From: Oegoconia quadripuncta
Taxonomy: Eukaryota; Arthropoda; Insecta; Lepidoptera; Autostichidae
NCBI GenBank assembly: GCA_949316235.1
Contig: OX438751.1
Coordinates: 1,098,413 to 1,162,412, forward strand
Direction of reading: 5' to 3'
DNA: 64,000 nt
In this document: positions 42,550 to 54,374 of the stretch, piece by piece
How the letters are laid out: the number at the start of each line of letters is the position of its first letter
How positions within the stretch are numbered: position 1 is the stretch's first letter
Translations under genes and position numbers: made by a program
The notes under the pieces: generated by a model
Databases searched by the model: none
The model's input: only the letters and a program-made list of their open reading frames with translations
What the model was told of the DNA's origin: nothing

Positions 42550-42599
42550 TGAATTATGTCCAGGTAAGCTAATTTTTTACCGTATTTTCCCTAGACCGC

Positions 42600-43190
42600 C
42601 AATGACCATGGCATCAGAGAATTAACGTGTGATACAATCATGATTTAATGAGACTACTCCACCTCGTATGCAAGTTTTTGTTTCCTTTATGATAGAATAT
42701 TCTTGGCACTGTCGCTGCCAGTTGCGAATAAATTCGGTGGGACTTGAGATAGTGATTTCGCTTTTGCCCTAAATCAACGTAACATTAACGACCCTTTAAA
42801 TATTGCCCTGTAGTTTTGCGTAATTTAGCCATTTCTATTACCTACTTTCCCTGTTTGCATGACAAACAAACGCGGAGTTTCCATGACATCGTAAATTTTT
42901 ATGTCCTAAGTTAGTAAATTAAACGAAACGTGCGGATTCATTGTGGCGGTGGGAGCGGTGGCGGTAGCGATGCTTGGTGGCGGTGACGTTCGCAAAACAA
43001 ACTCTGGCAGTTAGTCAAGTCTTTTTGGATACTTTAGTAACTTAGATTTATATAACTTATTTATATAACACAAAGGACGATAACGAGGTGGGAAGTTTCC
43101 GGCTTTTATTGAGATCAACACCCAACCTCACAAAAAAAAATACAATTACCCGATCACCTATAAAAAATAATCATATAATATTATTTATTT
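42600..43190. other. Unassigned
   Basis: Nothing recognised apart from a GGTGGCGGT-rich stretch at 42952-42992. Confidence 0.35.
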
Positions 43191-43254
43191 ATTTATTGAG
43201 GCCTTTGCCCAGCAGTGGGACACGATAGGCTAATTAAAAAAAAAAAAAAATTAT

Positions 43255-43473
43255 TTATTTATAAATGCGAAAGTTTGGATGTTTGTTTGTTTGTTGCCCA
43301 ATCACGGCGAAACGGATGAAGGGATTTAGATGAAAATTGGTATGTAAGTAAAACATATCCTCGATTAAGACATAGAATATTTATATCCCGATAAAGTGAG
43401 TAGTTTGCGCGGGTAAACAAATTTCCGCTATAAAGTTATTTCACGCCGGCGAAGCCGCGGGCGAAAAGCTAGT
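43255..43473 (+). mobile_element. Non-autonomous Helitron-like 3' segment
   Basis: GGCGAAGCCGCGGGCGAAAA and CTAG|T terminus; shares GATAAAGTGAGTAGTTTGCG and ACAAATTTCC with 48395-48600. Confidence 0.5.
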
Positions 43474-43479
43474 ACGAAA

Positions 43480-44480
43480 CAATTCAGTTGTTTTAGCCTG
43501 GACGCGGTGGCTTGTATGCTGTTCCTCGTTATTTCGTCTTGTTTAATTTTTTTATATATGTATAAATAATCGTAAGTCGACTAAAACGTCGATACCTGTA
43601 TTTATTTGAATTCTTTCATCGAGACCTATTAATTGATACCAATCTCGATGGGGTGCTCGAATTATTTGTTGCCAACTGTGACAAAATGACTGCTAGCATC
43701 CTTCGTTTCGCTTCGGTACAGATATCTTTATTTATTTATATAAAAAAAAAACTGCAAAGATTTATGCCATGAGGGTTTGGTATCCCATCTGTTACAACAT
43801 TTGTGAACCAAAAACTTAAATACACTGAATGGATTTAGTTATGTTAACGATTTTAACGATATCTTACAATAATTTTACACAGGACTTGAAATTAATAAAT
43901 GTCGAATTTATTCTTTCATCTATGTTATATAACCTCCGTTCATGCTAAATTTCAACATTGTAGGCCACCGTACTGGGTGCCCGATAGATTTAGATGATCT
44001 GTCAGTGAGTGGAACTACTTCATTTGAAAATACGCTTTTATTTTGTCGTTCAGAACGTAGAATTTTAATCACTGACATACATCAAGGGTTCCTTTTTTTC
44101 TAAATGAGGTACGATACCATAAAAAACAGACCAAACATTTTTTAAGGTGGACTAGTTAAGTGATCAAAAACCACAATCTCAAGTGGCGATGTAGTTGAAG
44201 ATGAAGTACGCGATCCCAGTAAATGCCGTTACCTATTCATTGCAGTTATTCATTTATACAAAGAAATAGGTAGGTATTGATATTGCAAATCGCTGACCGC
44301 TACAGTGAGGCCGTACCTTACTGTGAATGGGACAGAAATACCTCAAATTCGTTAAGCACCAAATGAATAGCGAATGCTAAAAAGTCTTTCTTTTTATAGT
44401 AAGGTTAAACAGATCTGCAAATGGCCTGTGAGTCAGGGTTTCCATGCTGGAGGTCCAGCCTGGACGGGCGTGATGCTAGA
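43480..44480. other. Unassigned
   Basis: No recognised coding or repeat structure. Confidence 0.35.
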
Positions 44481-44489
44481 TTTAGAATA

Positions 44490-44675
44490 CACACAGTGGA
44501 ATTCAGCTATTTTGACAATGTCAATACAATATATAAATATATATAAATTTTTATATAAATACTTATGTATGTTTATCCGTTATCTAGTATCCATAGCACA
44601 AGCTTTGCTTAGTTTGGGACTAGATGATTGGTGTAAGTGTCCGAAATATTTATTATTATTATTATTATTAATACA
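44490..44675 (+). mobile_element. SINE family B, 5'-truncated
   Basis: Body only (TTATGTATGTTTATCCGTTA, then GATTGGTGTAAGTGTCCGAA) with a (TTA)n tail. Confidence 0.75.
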
Positions 44676-44799
44676 ATACAATACAAATACACTTTATTGC
44701 ACAACAGACAAAATACAGTTTCAAAAAAGTGTCAAATGTGCTAAAATAGTGCCCAAAGGTAAAACAATTTTACCCCGTAGTTTAAGAGTTATTCAATAC

Positions 44800-44945
44800 T
44801 ATGTTTCCGCTCGCGGTTTCGCCTGCGTGGGATAACTTAATCGCAGAAATTTTCAGGATAAAAAATTTCATCCAAATCCGTTCATCTGTTTCGCAGTGAT
44901 TGAGCAACAAACAAAACTTTCGCATTTTTTTTTTTTACTAAAAAC
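44800..44945 (+). repeat. Dispersed LINE/SINE tail
   Basis: TCGCAGAAATTTTCAGGAT, then TTCATCCAAATCCGTTCATC, of the type common at lepidopteran retroposon ends. Confidence 0.45.
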
Positions 44946-45059
44946 TGGTTTCGCGTTTGACTACAATCTCACCTGATGGAAAGTGACGATGTAGCCGAAG
45001 ATGTATCACGCGCACCCAGTAAATGCCTATTCACTCTAGACTTGAAGATCCCAAGGTTG

Positions 45060-46255
45060 TAAGTTTTTTTATATATGAGTGGGCGGCAAACGAGCATGCG
45101 GGTCACCTGATGATGATGGAAAGCAATCACCGCCGCCCATGGGCACCCGCAACATCAAAAGGGTCACCGATGCGTTGCCGGCCTTTGAGGAAGGTGTCCA
45201 CCCCAGAATAAGTAGGGCAGCCTGAGCGATGAGGGATTCTCCAGCAGTGCTGGTACCCTCCTGGCAGAGGTGTGACTTATCTAAGATACAAGTATCTGAA
45301 ATACAGATACAAGATGCAAGATACGTATTTTCATTTTGTATCTAAAATACTTTTTAAAAAATCATTTTGTATCTTGTATTTAAATATATTTTGTTTGGTA
45401 TCTTAGTATTTTATAAATACTTTTTCTGATAAAATACTTTTAGTAATATATTAGTAGAAATATATAAAATAAATGCGTAAAATTGAGCATGTCATTATTA
45501 GTCCAACATCACATTGGTAGATGGCGACTCTTTCTTTGCACTGCACTGGCCTGTATCTATACAAGATGTGGCAAATGCACAAGTCGTGCGAGCCAAACAA
45601 TTAAAAAAAAAAAACTGAAATGTAATTTCATTTGAGAAGATGACCGCCTTTTTGTATATATTACATTACATTAAGTTATTTACGAATAATTCGTAAATAA
45701 CTTAATGTTAAGTTATTTACATACGTAAATAACATTAAGTTATTTACGAATAAATCGTGTTATGTTATGTAACGTGTGTGTTATGTTATCGTGTTATGCT
45801 CGTGTTATGTCAATTAAGAAAAATAAACTTAGAATTCATTAAAATAAAATCTTGTTTTCTTACAAAAGTATTTGTATCTTAAGAAGTATTTAGAAGATAC
45901 GTATTTGGTATTTAGTATTTCAGATACTATTCTCGAAAGTATTTTGTATCTGGTATCTGAAATACTTTATTTAAAAGTATCTTGCATTTTGTATTGCAGA
46001 TACTTTGTACAGGGTATTTTGTACATCTCTGCTCCTGGGGTACTAACTCTTTAAATACCGCTATCATTCTGGAGAGAGACTGGAAGGTGGGCCTCCGGCG
46101 CCCTCGCTCACCGGACGAAGCGCAGTGGCAAAATGCCACTACTCAGACGTCGGTCTTCTGCGAGAGGGTGGTACTTCCCCGGTCGAGCCGGCCCATTCAT
46201 GCTGCAAGCTAATAGCTTACAGCGTGGCTCTACCACTACAGAAAGTGTCGGGAAA
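45060..46255 (+). mobile_element. Dispersed LINE-derived repeat split by a hAT MITE
   Basis: GAGTGGGCGGCAAACGAGCA, GGGTCACCTGATG and GCGTTGCCGGCCTTTGAG mark the left part; the repeat resumes at 46032 (CTCCTGGGGTACTAACTC). Confidence 0.65.
45265..46031. mobile_element. Non-autonomous hAT-like MITE, copy 2 (767 bp)
   Basis: Same length as, and no difference noticed from, the copy at 8831-9597. The flanks share CTCCTGG (7 of the expected 8 bases). Confidence 0.88.
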
Positions 46256-46259
46256 ATAT

Positions 46260-46935
46260 TATATATTTATTTATAATATTATATATTTAAGTGAGCATTC
46301 TGGCGTCACGTGTTGCGGGAATCCTCATTCTCGTGCACAGAGATTACTTTATTAATGATTAAACGAACTTACCTGTAAGTGAAGTTCTATCATAATTATG
46401 CGAAGGCTTCGTCCGAAGTTAAATTATAATTTATATCTGTGACGTTATGTATGTATATACCATACCATATACGCCTATATATAAACATTACAAAATGGAA
46501 TGACTATTCCATGTCACGCGACATTCCGTGGATGATTCAGTATTCCATGTAATATTAATTATTACCGATTTGTCAAGAAAGACGTAACGGAACTATGCTG
46601 TATTATTGTAGTTCATGCAATAATTAATTATATTTGATCATTGAACAATTCAGTGAAGAAAATTACAAATTCAGGCGACACATTCGTGGATGGGGAGAGA
46701 CAAACAGTTACAAACAGAGACAAACATAAATTACAAAAGTACGAGCTTGTATAATCGTAGCTCATGTACTCTTAAAATATCACATTAAGTGTTAACCTAT
46801 AGTCTCCTACATTACATATCATCTAAGGTGGCATTAGGTAAATTACATAACATAAAACATCAAATGCCGAAATCTTAACTGACGATAAATACTTGTGGGC
46901 GAATCGCCGACACTTCACGCCGCTTCTTTCGAAAT
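46260..46935. other. Unassigned
   Basis: AT-rich, no recognised feature. Confidence 0.35.
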
Positions 46936-46941
46936 TCGGAA

Positions 46942-47165
46942 TGTTGGTGGTAGGGCATTTTAAATGTCGACTGGCTAGCTACCACCATCTTATCTAAATC
47001 TGCCGCCAAGCAGCAATGTTAATAGAAGTCTTGTGTTCCGGTTGTCAGAGATAAGTTAGCCAGTCCCCCCAATTGTGTGGGGGTTTCCGGGTCAGTACGC
47101 TTCCACCTTCGACCTCATCTTCACTTAACATCAGGTGTGATTGTACCAACTCGTTCCACAAAAAA
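46942..47165 (+). mobile_element. SINE family A, headless
   Basis: Body from TTGGTGGTAGGGCATTTTAA to the tail; tRNA-like head absent. Confidence 0.75.
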
Positions 47166-47494
47166 ACGCTCCAAATATATGATTTTTTTTATGCACAACG
47201 GGTTAGCACTAGATCTCAATCATACCTGATGTTAAGCGAAGAAATGGGCATGAAGTGATATGCCATGAGCATCTTCTGTATCGTCTGAAAGAGTTGCTTC
47301 GGCTGTTACTGTAGCAGTGCCGAATAACAGAAGCAGACCGGAGAGCAAACAGAATAATCAAAGAGATTTGATTACCACGGGAAAAATGATCCTGTGGGTT
47401 TCTTGCGCCGCTTCTTTTCCCACAGCTGATTTCCCTTTCCGAAGCGGTGATAGCTTGGACATACTGACTGACAGAAAAATGCTTTTTTTGTTTA

Positions 47495-47822
47495 TTCATA
47501 ACGGGTTGGTACTTGACCTCAATCACACCTGATATTAAGTGAAGATGAGGTCGAAGGTGGAAGCGTACTGACCCGGAAACCCCAACACATTTGGGGGACT
47601 GGCTATCTAATCTCTGACAACCGGAACACAACAATGCTATTAACATTGCTGCTTGGCGGCAGATTTAGATAAGATGGTGGTAGCTAGCCAGGCGGACATC
47701 TAAAATGCTCTACCACCAACCAAACCGAGTACCTTAAACCTGTACCCCGCTGGGGATCGAACCCGCGACATCCGAAACGTAAACCCAATGTTGTTTACAT
47801 TGAGCCACGGAGGCGGTTAAGC
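47495..47822 (-). mobile_element. SINE family A, near full-length
   Basis: Minus-strand copy from CCGCCTCCGTGGCTCAATGT to the TAACCCGTTATG tail. Confidence 0.8.
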
Positions 47823-47824
47823 TT

Positions 47825-48325
47825 AAGCCCTATTTTTATTTCCAATAGATTTAAATTGACATTGAACAAATGATATCATGTATCTTACGTTGAAATAAAT
47901 GCTTGAAGTTTGACTGCATAGGTACAAAATACGAAAAAACTTTTTCATCAACTGCTTCTGTGAGCCTTAGTGCGCCTCACATATTTCATCATCATTTTAG
48001 CAGTGCAACACCTCTATAGTTACCACAGATGTATTTGTCATAAAATATTTCCATACATAACTCGTGGGCTTGTATTCGGTTCCGGCCCCGTACATACATA
48101 ATTAAAACTCCCATTAGTCTTTGATGAGCCCTCTCAAAGAGGGATCTACCTCCCAAAACATCCTGCCGGGGTTTTATTTAAATGTTTTTTTTTTGCGTGG
48201 AATTATTTTCTAAAATTTTTTCGTTAAGCCCTTGATGCAATGGTAGGTATTTCTCTCTACTTATATATCCATTCTAAATATGGGTTTTATGTGTAAAAGT
48301 ACACATAATTCAGGTTTAGTTGCAC
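47825..48325. other. Unassigned
   Basis: Includes a stretch (47835-47915) resembling 36500-36620 in reverse, probably a shared repeat. Confidence 0.35.
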
Positions 48326-48390
48326 GACGATTTTTTAAGTGTACTCTGTGTACCTACAAAATAAAGCATTTTTGACTTTGACTTTGACGA
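48325..48390 (+). repeat. LINE 3' tail
   Basis: GTGTACCTACAAAATAAAGC, then TTTTTGACTTTGACTTTGAC. Confidence 0.6.
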
Positions 48391-48394
48391 GAAA

Positions 48395-48600
48395 GAACGG
48401 GTGTTATGTGATTAACAGGGTGTGTGTGTTTCCAGTCTTTGTCCGGACGTATCTCAGTAATGTGGTCCGATTTGGATGTAGTTTTTATCCGATCCTCCGA
48501 TTTATCCCGATAAAGTGAGTAGTTCCCGCGGGATAAACAAACAAACAAATTTCCACTTTAAATTTATTCCACGCAGGCGAAGCTGCGGGCGGAAAGCTAG
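48395..48600 (+). mobile_element. Non-autonomous Helitron-like 3' segment
   Basis: Ends GGCGAAGCTGCGGGCGGAAA then GCTAG|T, like 43255-43473. Confidence 0.5.
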
Positions 48601-50444
48601 TTTTCTTATACATTTAAGATTATGGGAATCATGAATAGGAAGAATCGCGTGTGTGTAATCGATCTCATAATTCATTAAACCGGCGATAGCTTCTTATATA
48701 GCCATATTTGATGATATAGTGTTTCGAATCTATCTGGCAAGTCACATCTGGGGGCACGGCAGTGCCCCCGCCAAGTCGAGCGCGAAGCAAACACTGCCGT
48801 ACCATCCTTTACTGGAACCATTTCGTCGCATTTTCAGGCCCCTATTTTAGAACCTCTGGATAAGACTAGAACGCAGAAATTTTCGTCATCCAGTAAGCTA
48901 TAATCACATACTTAAAATCCAAAATTTCAAGTCTGTAGGTCATTTAGTTCCGAAGTTAAGCGAAAGCAAAGTTTCGCATTTATGACACTCACTCACTCAC
49001 TCACTCACTCATGATCATCAAAATAGAACTAGTACTTCCCATAAACTCAGAGAGCTGAAATTTGGTACAGAGTTATGGTTCAATGGCCACATAAAGGGAA
49101 AACTATAAAAACTAGGATAATCGAAGATCTGGAGTACCTGGTGACCCTGATTAGGAAACACAAGAGCCCAACCAAACTATTAGAGATCGACATATACCGC
49201 CTTTACAAAAAATATTCAACTTGGTGGGCCGCTTCATTTGATGTCAAAAATCGAAGGTCTGAAGTATCTGATGAAGAACCCTCAGCTGGTCTCAGCTGTA
49301 TTAGAGATATGGTAATGCCCCCTTCTACTATTGGTACATAGAAAAATCAACTGTCATTGCAAAAATCCAGCGTAGTGGGACACATCTTCTAATTTAATCT
49401 AGCCTATAGCGTCCCACTGCTGGGCGAATGCCTCCCCTTCTGCTTTTAATACGAATATAAATAAAATTAAAGGAAAACTCTGGATAAGACTAGACTGGCT
49501 TTTATACTTATACTTACTTATACTTATTACAAGTTTACAAGAAGAAATAGTCAAACGATTAATTTTATTCTACTCGAACATTACACAAATTAAATAAACA
49601 AACGAAAATTTGGTCAAAATATAATGCATTGGCTAAGAGTGGCGGTGATACCCGCACGCGTCGCTAGATGGCGTTGACTGTATTTTAAAACGCGCTTACG
49701 TTTTGTTTTTCCGATAACCTTATATGGCAAAGTGGCAACCGGCCGCGTTACAGTCGTTTACGACATTCTTCTATTGCGCTTGAAAATGTTTGCTAGGGAT
49801 TAGGAGGGATTATTTTCATTTCGTTGATTTCGCTGATTATTTCGTGAGGTTTGCTAAGGTTAATTGGCAGGTTGTTATTATATTAATTCAAAGATTTAAA
49901 CAGGTTAGGATTTATATGGTTAGTGACGGATTACTGATTATTACTTAATTATCAGAATTAAAAGAAGTTTCAATTGAATACTTTATTTAATTGTTAATTA
50001 TTTAGTACCTACTTTTAGTTTTCTAGGTTTAATTTACAGTTAGGCAGTACTTCGAATCGCGTTCGTGTTTATAAGTACTTTTCTAGTATTCTAGTTTAGT
50101 TTATTTAGTTAGATATTACTTCGTTTCGTTTAAAAATATCATTAATTTAGCTGTATTTCAGTACTAGGTAGGTAGTACCTTTGGTAGAAAGTTCATTGAT
50201 AATTAATTATATTGACGCTTGTCTAATAATTAAGAGTTAACGTTTTGCTTATAGTTTGTATAGATTGAGTAGACAGAGTAATATTTTCTTTAAGTTTTTT
50301 TTATTAAGACAAAAGAAGTCTTAAAGATATAAATAAGTAGGTTTTAGTCTAAATATTATCGGTATTTCTGATTTGTTGTCCATATACTAAAGGTCGTTGA
50401 GTTTAATTGTGTTTGATTTCGCAAGATAATAATTATCGTAAAAA

Positions 50445-50639
50445 ATGTCGATATTATTAAAAGACGACGATGAACTTAGTGGCTACCAAGTAGTTGGTAT
50501 GCCCAAAGACGGGTCTTGTCTCTTCCATTCAATATCTTTCTTGGTGTATGGTAGAACTGACTCAACTTGCAGTATCAAGTATATTTGTAGAAACGTGGGC
50601 ATATATGTAATATGCCCACATTTCTACAAAAAGAAGTGA
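50445..50639 (+). pseudogene. OTU protease fragment, copy C
   Basis: Same frame (MSILLKDDDELSGYQVVGMP, then KDGSCLFHSISFLVYG). Motif intact, downstream domain missing. Confidence 0.72.
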
Positions 50640-50641
50640 AA

Positions 50642-51267
50642 TCCCACCAAAAACATTCTGTAAAAAACTAGCCAAATCTCGATGGAGCTGCTTGATTATC
50701 TCTAAAAAGTAATGAAATCTATAAAAAGTCGTGCCGAGTGTAAGGTTCCTTACTGCGATTTCTTTATTATTATAGTTAATGTTGTGTGACTTGGCCGTTG
50801 AAGGGTACACAGGGGTACAAAACCAGGTGCTCCATGACACCATTGCACCAATCTGTCGCCAGAACCGCTACGCATTGACGATGGAAAATTGCCACTTGGA
50901 AAACGTTGATTCAATAACCAGTCAATTGTAGGCTTGATAAAGCCACTAACGTATAAAGAATGTTATGTAAACGCCACACAGATTATTCGCTAATAGTTTG
51001 CCGTTGAACATTCTTAATAACATAATTAATAACATTAATAGCGGTTCTGGCGACAGATTGGTGCAATGGTGTCATGGAGCACCTGGTTTTGTACCCCTGT
51101 GTACCCTTCAACGGCCAAGTCACACAACATTAACTATAATAATAAAGAAATCGCAGTAAGGAACCTTACACTCGGCACGACTTTTTATAGATTTCATTAC
51201 TTTTTAGAGATAATCAAGCAGCTCCATCGAGATTTGGCTAGTTTTTTACAGAATGTTTTTGGTGGGA
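50642..51267. repeat. Long inverted repeat of copy C
   Basis: Left arm 50642-50869, right arm 51040-51267, spacer 170 bp. Confidence 0.9.
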
Positions 51268-51326
51268 TAATATCTTATACATACAATAATATGCACACTT
51301 ATTTGCTCACTTGTAATTTTTTTTAG

Positions 51327-51511
51327 AATGTGTAGGACCAATAGAATCGTCTAAAAAGTTTCTTTGTAAAATATTTAAGACACGACGAGACATTCAAATT
51401 AAGAACACTCAGTTCACCGATGCGGGACTAGCTTGTTCTAAATATGAATTTAAAAAAACATTTGAAAATTTGCCGTGCAGTTCAGTGAAATGTCACTTTA
51501 GTAAAGCGTGA
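51327..51511 (+). CDS. Candidate terminal exon, unknown product
   Basis: A strong acceptor (TTGTAATTTTTTTTAG) is followed by 60 open codons beginning CVGPIESSKKFLCKIFKTRR and ending SSVKCHFSKA, then TGA; AATAAA-like signals lie at about 51590 and 51670. Composition is protein-like, with five Cys. No family recognised and no upstream exon found; it lies 60 bp right of copy C. Could be chance. Confidence 0.25.
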
Positions 51512-51827
51512 TGTTAAATTCTTGAATATATTAAGTTTTTCGAGGAAATTAAGTAGGAAGAAATCAAACTTGCTAACTAGATACATAAAATAATAAAACA
51601 AAAATGCGTTGGTAATTGTGCAAAGAAATAATGGCTTCATCTATCTAATGATACAAAGTATTTGAAGCGCAAATAAAGCAGCATTCAGCAATACCGACGA
51701 GAGAGCCTCATAGTGATGCGTTCATTTGAGCGAACTCTTCCCACTCCTTAATTTTCAAGTTCCCCGTTCACCAGAATCACATCACTTTAGTCTTGAATGC
51801 CATCACTACCATCACCTATATTTTAAA

Positions 51828-52347
51828 ATGGTAAGTTTAATCTGAGTTTCTAAACGAAAATAGTGCTTATTTTTAATCGAGTTCAAAAAAGGAGTAAGTT
51901 ATTTTACGCTATGTTTTATCCTGTTACCTCATTATCTCAAGCATCTATGAACAGATTTAGTTACTATTTTTATTTTCATTAAGATCTGTTGATGCAGTCT
52001 AGAGGTAGAGGAGATGCAACCCTGTTGTCGTCATTTTGCGAACTTTTGATTTCGTCGATCTTAAGTTCGAAACTAATTGGAAGTAACATTAAAATTATAT
52101 TTAGACTTAATTACCTATAATTTTTTTAAACCATGTTTTTAATTCTTATATTGTTTTAATTTTTCGCTAATGTTTTATCGGCAAAGGAAAGTTATCGGAA
52201 ACTTCCTACTCTACCGCGGCGACGGTACAGTATGGCAGTCCCGCCCGGGCCGCTTCACTGGCACGCGGTTAAGTGTTTCGGCTCATTTTATTCCAAAATG
52301 CCCTAAATTTTTATTGCTATTCTCAGGATCAGCTAGGTCGGCGTCTG
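51828..52347 (+). CDS. Candidate short coding exons (ATG exon, 81-bp exon, 21-bp microexon)
   Basis: ATG at 51828-51830 is directly followed by the donor GTAAGT. The exon at 52187-52267 (acceptor CGGCAAAG, donor GTTAAGT) is GC-rich in AT-rich DNA and in phase 0 encodes ESYRKLPTLPRRRYSMAVPP and GPLHWHA. The exon at 52327-52347 (acceptor TATTCTCAG, donor GTACGT) encodes DQLGRRL, also phase 0. A similar phase-0 candidate lies at 54731-54796. The product is unrecognised. Confidence 0.22.
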
Positions 52348-52849
52348 GTACGTAGTATAATAGTTTCTCTATTACGATTTTTTAATCGTCCTTGTAAAGT
52401 AAATTATGCAAATATACAATAAAATTAAGAAATTATAAACTATATTTTCTTAATGTTTTTAAATAATTTTATTGTATCTTTTCATTATATGTAAATTCGA
52501 CATTATTTGCCTTTGTCCTTTGCCTTGGTTGTGTTGTTTAATGGACTTTTTTAATAAGACTTTTTTTTGTAACCCCATATAACAGAATAGATAAAAAAAC
52601 ATAGTAAAAATAATATTTTTCTCACCACAAATGAAGCTTTACTATGTGACTTTAGAGTTATTGGACTTTGAAACCATTGATGTTATTTTTTTCATGAAAT
52701 TATAAAAGAAGTCAACTCGACTGTCTATTTTTTTAAAACCTACGGTATTTTTTCTCAAACTTGATTGTCAAAACAGTTTCAAATTAGGAAGGGCCGCTAG
52801 TTCACCCGGCCAATATTATAAAGCTTTATGTCAGATGCGGCGAGGGTAC

Positions 52850-52945
52850 GGCCGCAGGGCTACCGTGATTAATAGGAGTAGAAAAAATCATGGACGCTCG
52901 GAGTTGTGACTGTTTGAGACTAGATCGCCATAGCAAAGCACAACG
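52850..52945 (-). mobile_element. R1-type LINE remnant
   Basis: Minus-strand TATGGCGATCTAGTCTCAAA matches the 38945-38975 coding tail. Confidence 0.5.
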
Positions 52946-53245
52946 GGTTGTAACTTGACCTCAATCACACCTGATGTTAAGTGAAGATGAGGCTGAAGGT
53001 GGAAGCGTACTGACCCGGAAATACCATCTTATTTGGGAGACTGGCTACCTTATCTCTGACAACCGGAACACAACCATGCTATTAACATTGCTGTTTGGCG
53101 GCAGACATAGATAATAATATAGTGGTAGCTAGTCAAGCGACATTTAAAAACTGAATACTAAACATGTACCCCGCTGGGGACCGAACCCGCGACCTTTAAT
53201 TCGTAAACCCTATAAACCCAAAGTTGTTTACATTGAACCACGACT
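52945..53245 (-). mobile_element. SINE family A
   Basis: Minus-strand body and head; the A-box-like part is decayed. Confidence 0.75.
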
Positions 53246-53494
53246 GCTTCCATTTTGCCTAAAGTAGGGTTAAGTCCTTAAGTGGCAACACTGCCGAGCA
53301 CTACCCGCCAACGGCACGCCACGGGCCCGGCACGGCCCGGTCTACCCAATTAGCGTTACCCAACACGCGATCTCGCGGAGCACTACTGCGATGACACGGA
53401 AACTGATATTCAGTGCTTGTAACTAACAAAATGTACTGTAAAACGGGGTTATTTTGCATGTCGGACTTATTTAAATACGAAATAATGCTGCATG

Positions 53495-53660
53495 GCTTAC
53501 GTGAAATTTTTCAGGATTAAGTGTAGCCTATGTCCTTCTTCGGTTCCCAGGTTACTTCTTTGCTAAATATCAATATAATCGGTTCAGCAGTTTAGGCGTG
53601 AAAGCCGTACAGATAAGCTGACTTGTATTTATAATATTAGCAATATGGTACAATAAAAAC
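53495..53660 (+). repeat. Dispersed retroposon tail
   Basis: TCGGTTCAGCAGTTTAGGCG, then TTTATAATATTAGCAATATGG, a common lepidopteran LINE end. Confidence 0.45.
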
Positions 53661-54238
53661 CTTGTTTCGGCACGCAAATGAAATAGAATCAATCTGTATT
53701 TGTGGATGTCGTTAAAGGCGACTATGGGACTTTCCACCAAAAATATCTATAGATTTGCACCTTTTAACGGTGATGAGTTCACCCCCTAACCTATCTATGA
53801 TGTCACGTGTGTGTTTCTGTATATTTCGAATGATGAACATTGGGTGTTGTAACCTATTTTCCGGGTTAGGTAGGGGTATAAATAATAAAATTATGTCTGT
53901 TAACCAGTCTCTGTTTATTGGTAAAATACATTGACAAACATTCTTAACTAGCAACAGAATAATGCTCGGGTTGTTGGCTCGCTTGGTCGATAACTCTTAA
54001 TATATTTTGGGGGGTGCCTGGGTCAGCCGTGTTCCACGTGCTCTGTCTGTGGAACCCGCCTGCTCCAGTGCACTCCGCAGTAAAGAGAAAATTATTAAAG
54101 AAAATAGCTGAGGGCTGTGAGTCTAAGGTGGTGAGGTGAGGTGAGGTGTTATCACTCCCTGTGATGCGGGTGGTAACCCGACTGCTAATTCAGCTGCTAC
54201 ACAGCTGCGCAGGACTGTTGGGCAGTCACTGGTAGCTC
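53660..54238. other. Unassigned, possibly LTR-like
   Basis: 53745-53770 (TTTGCACCTTTTAACGGTGA) resembles 62343-62365, suggesting a shared repeat of unknown type. Confidence 0.25.
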
Positions 54239-54240
54239 CC

Positions 54241-54372
54241 AATATGACAGTGGTAGCTGTTCGCTCCAATATGACACTGGCTCTTCGCCTTAATATGACA
54301 GAGGCTCTTCGCCCCAATATGACACTGGCTCTTCGCCTTAATATGACAGAGGCTCTTCGCCCCAATATGACA
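54241..54372 (+). repeat. 24-bp minisatellite, alternating variants
   Basis: AATATGACACTGGCTCTTCG and AATATGACAGAGGCTCTTCG versions alternate (a 48-bp higher-order unit), four good units with degraded edges. Confidence 0.88.
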
Positions 54373-54374
54373 CC

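Larger units (their letters stand above)
39630..42594. mobile_element. CCAGGG-ended MITE interrupted by two younger insertions
   Basis: Its left part (39630-40109) and right part (42309-42355 plus 42560-42594) align in reverse with the uninterrupted 520-bp copy at 57745-58264. Between them sit OTU element copy B and a 194-bp retroposon. Ends: CCAGGGAAAATAC and GTATTTTCCCTAG. Confidence 0.75.
48747..51267 (+). mobile_element. OTU-fragment foldback element, copy C (complete)
   Basis: As copy A but with one 270-bp internal unit. Left flank A, right flank T. Both inverted arms are complete. Confidence 0.82.
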
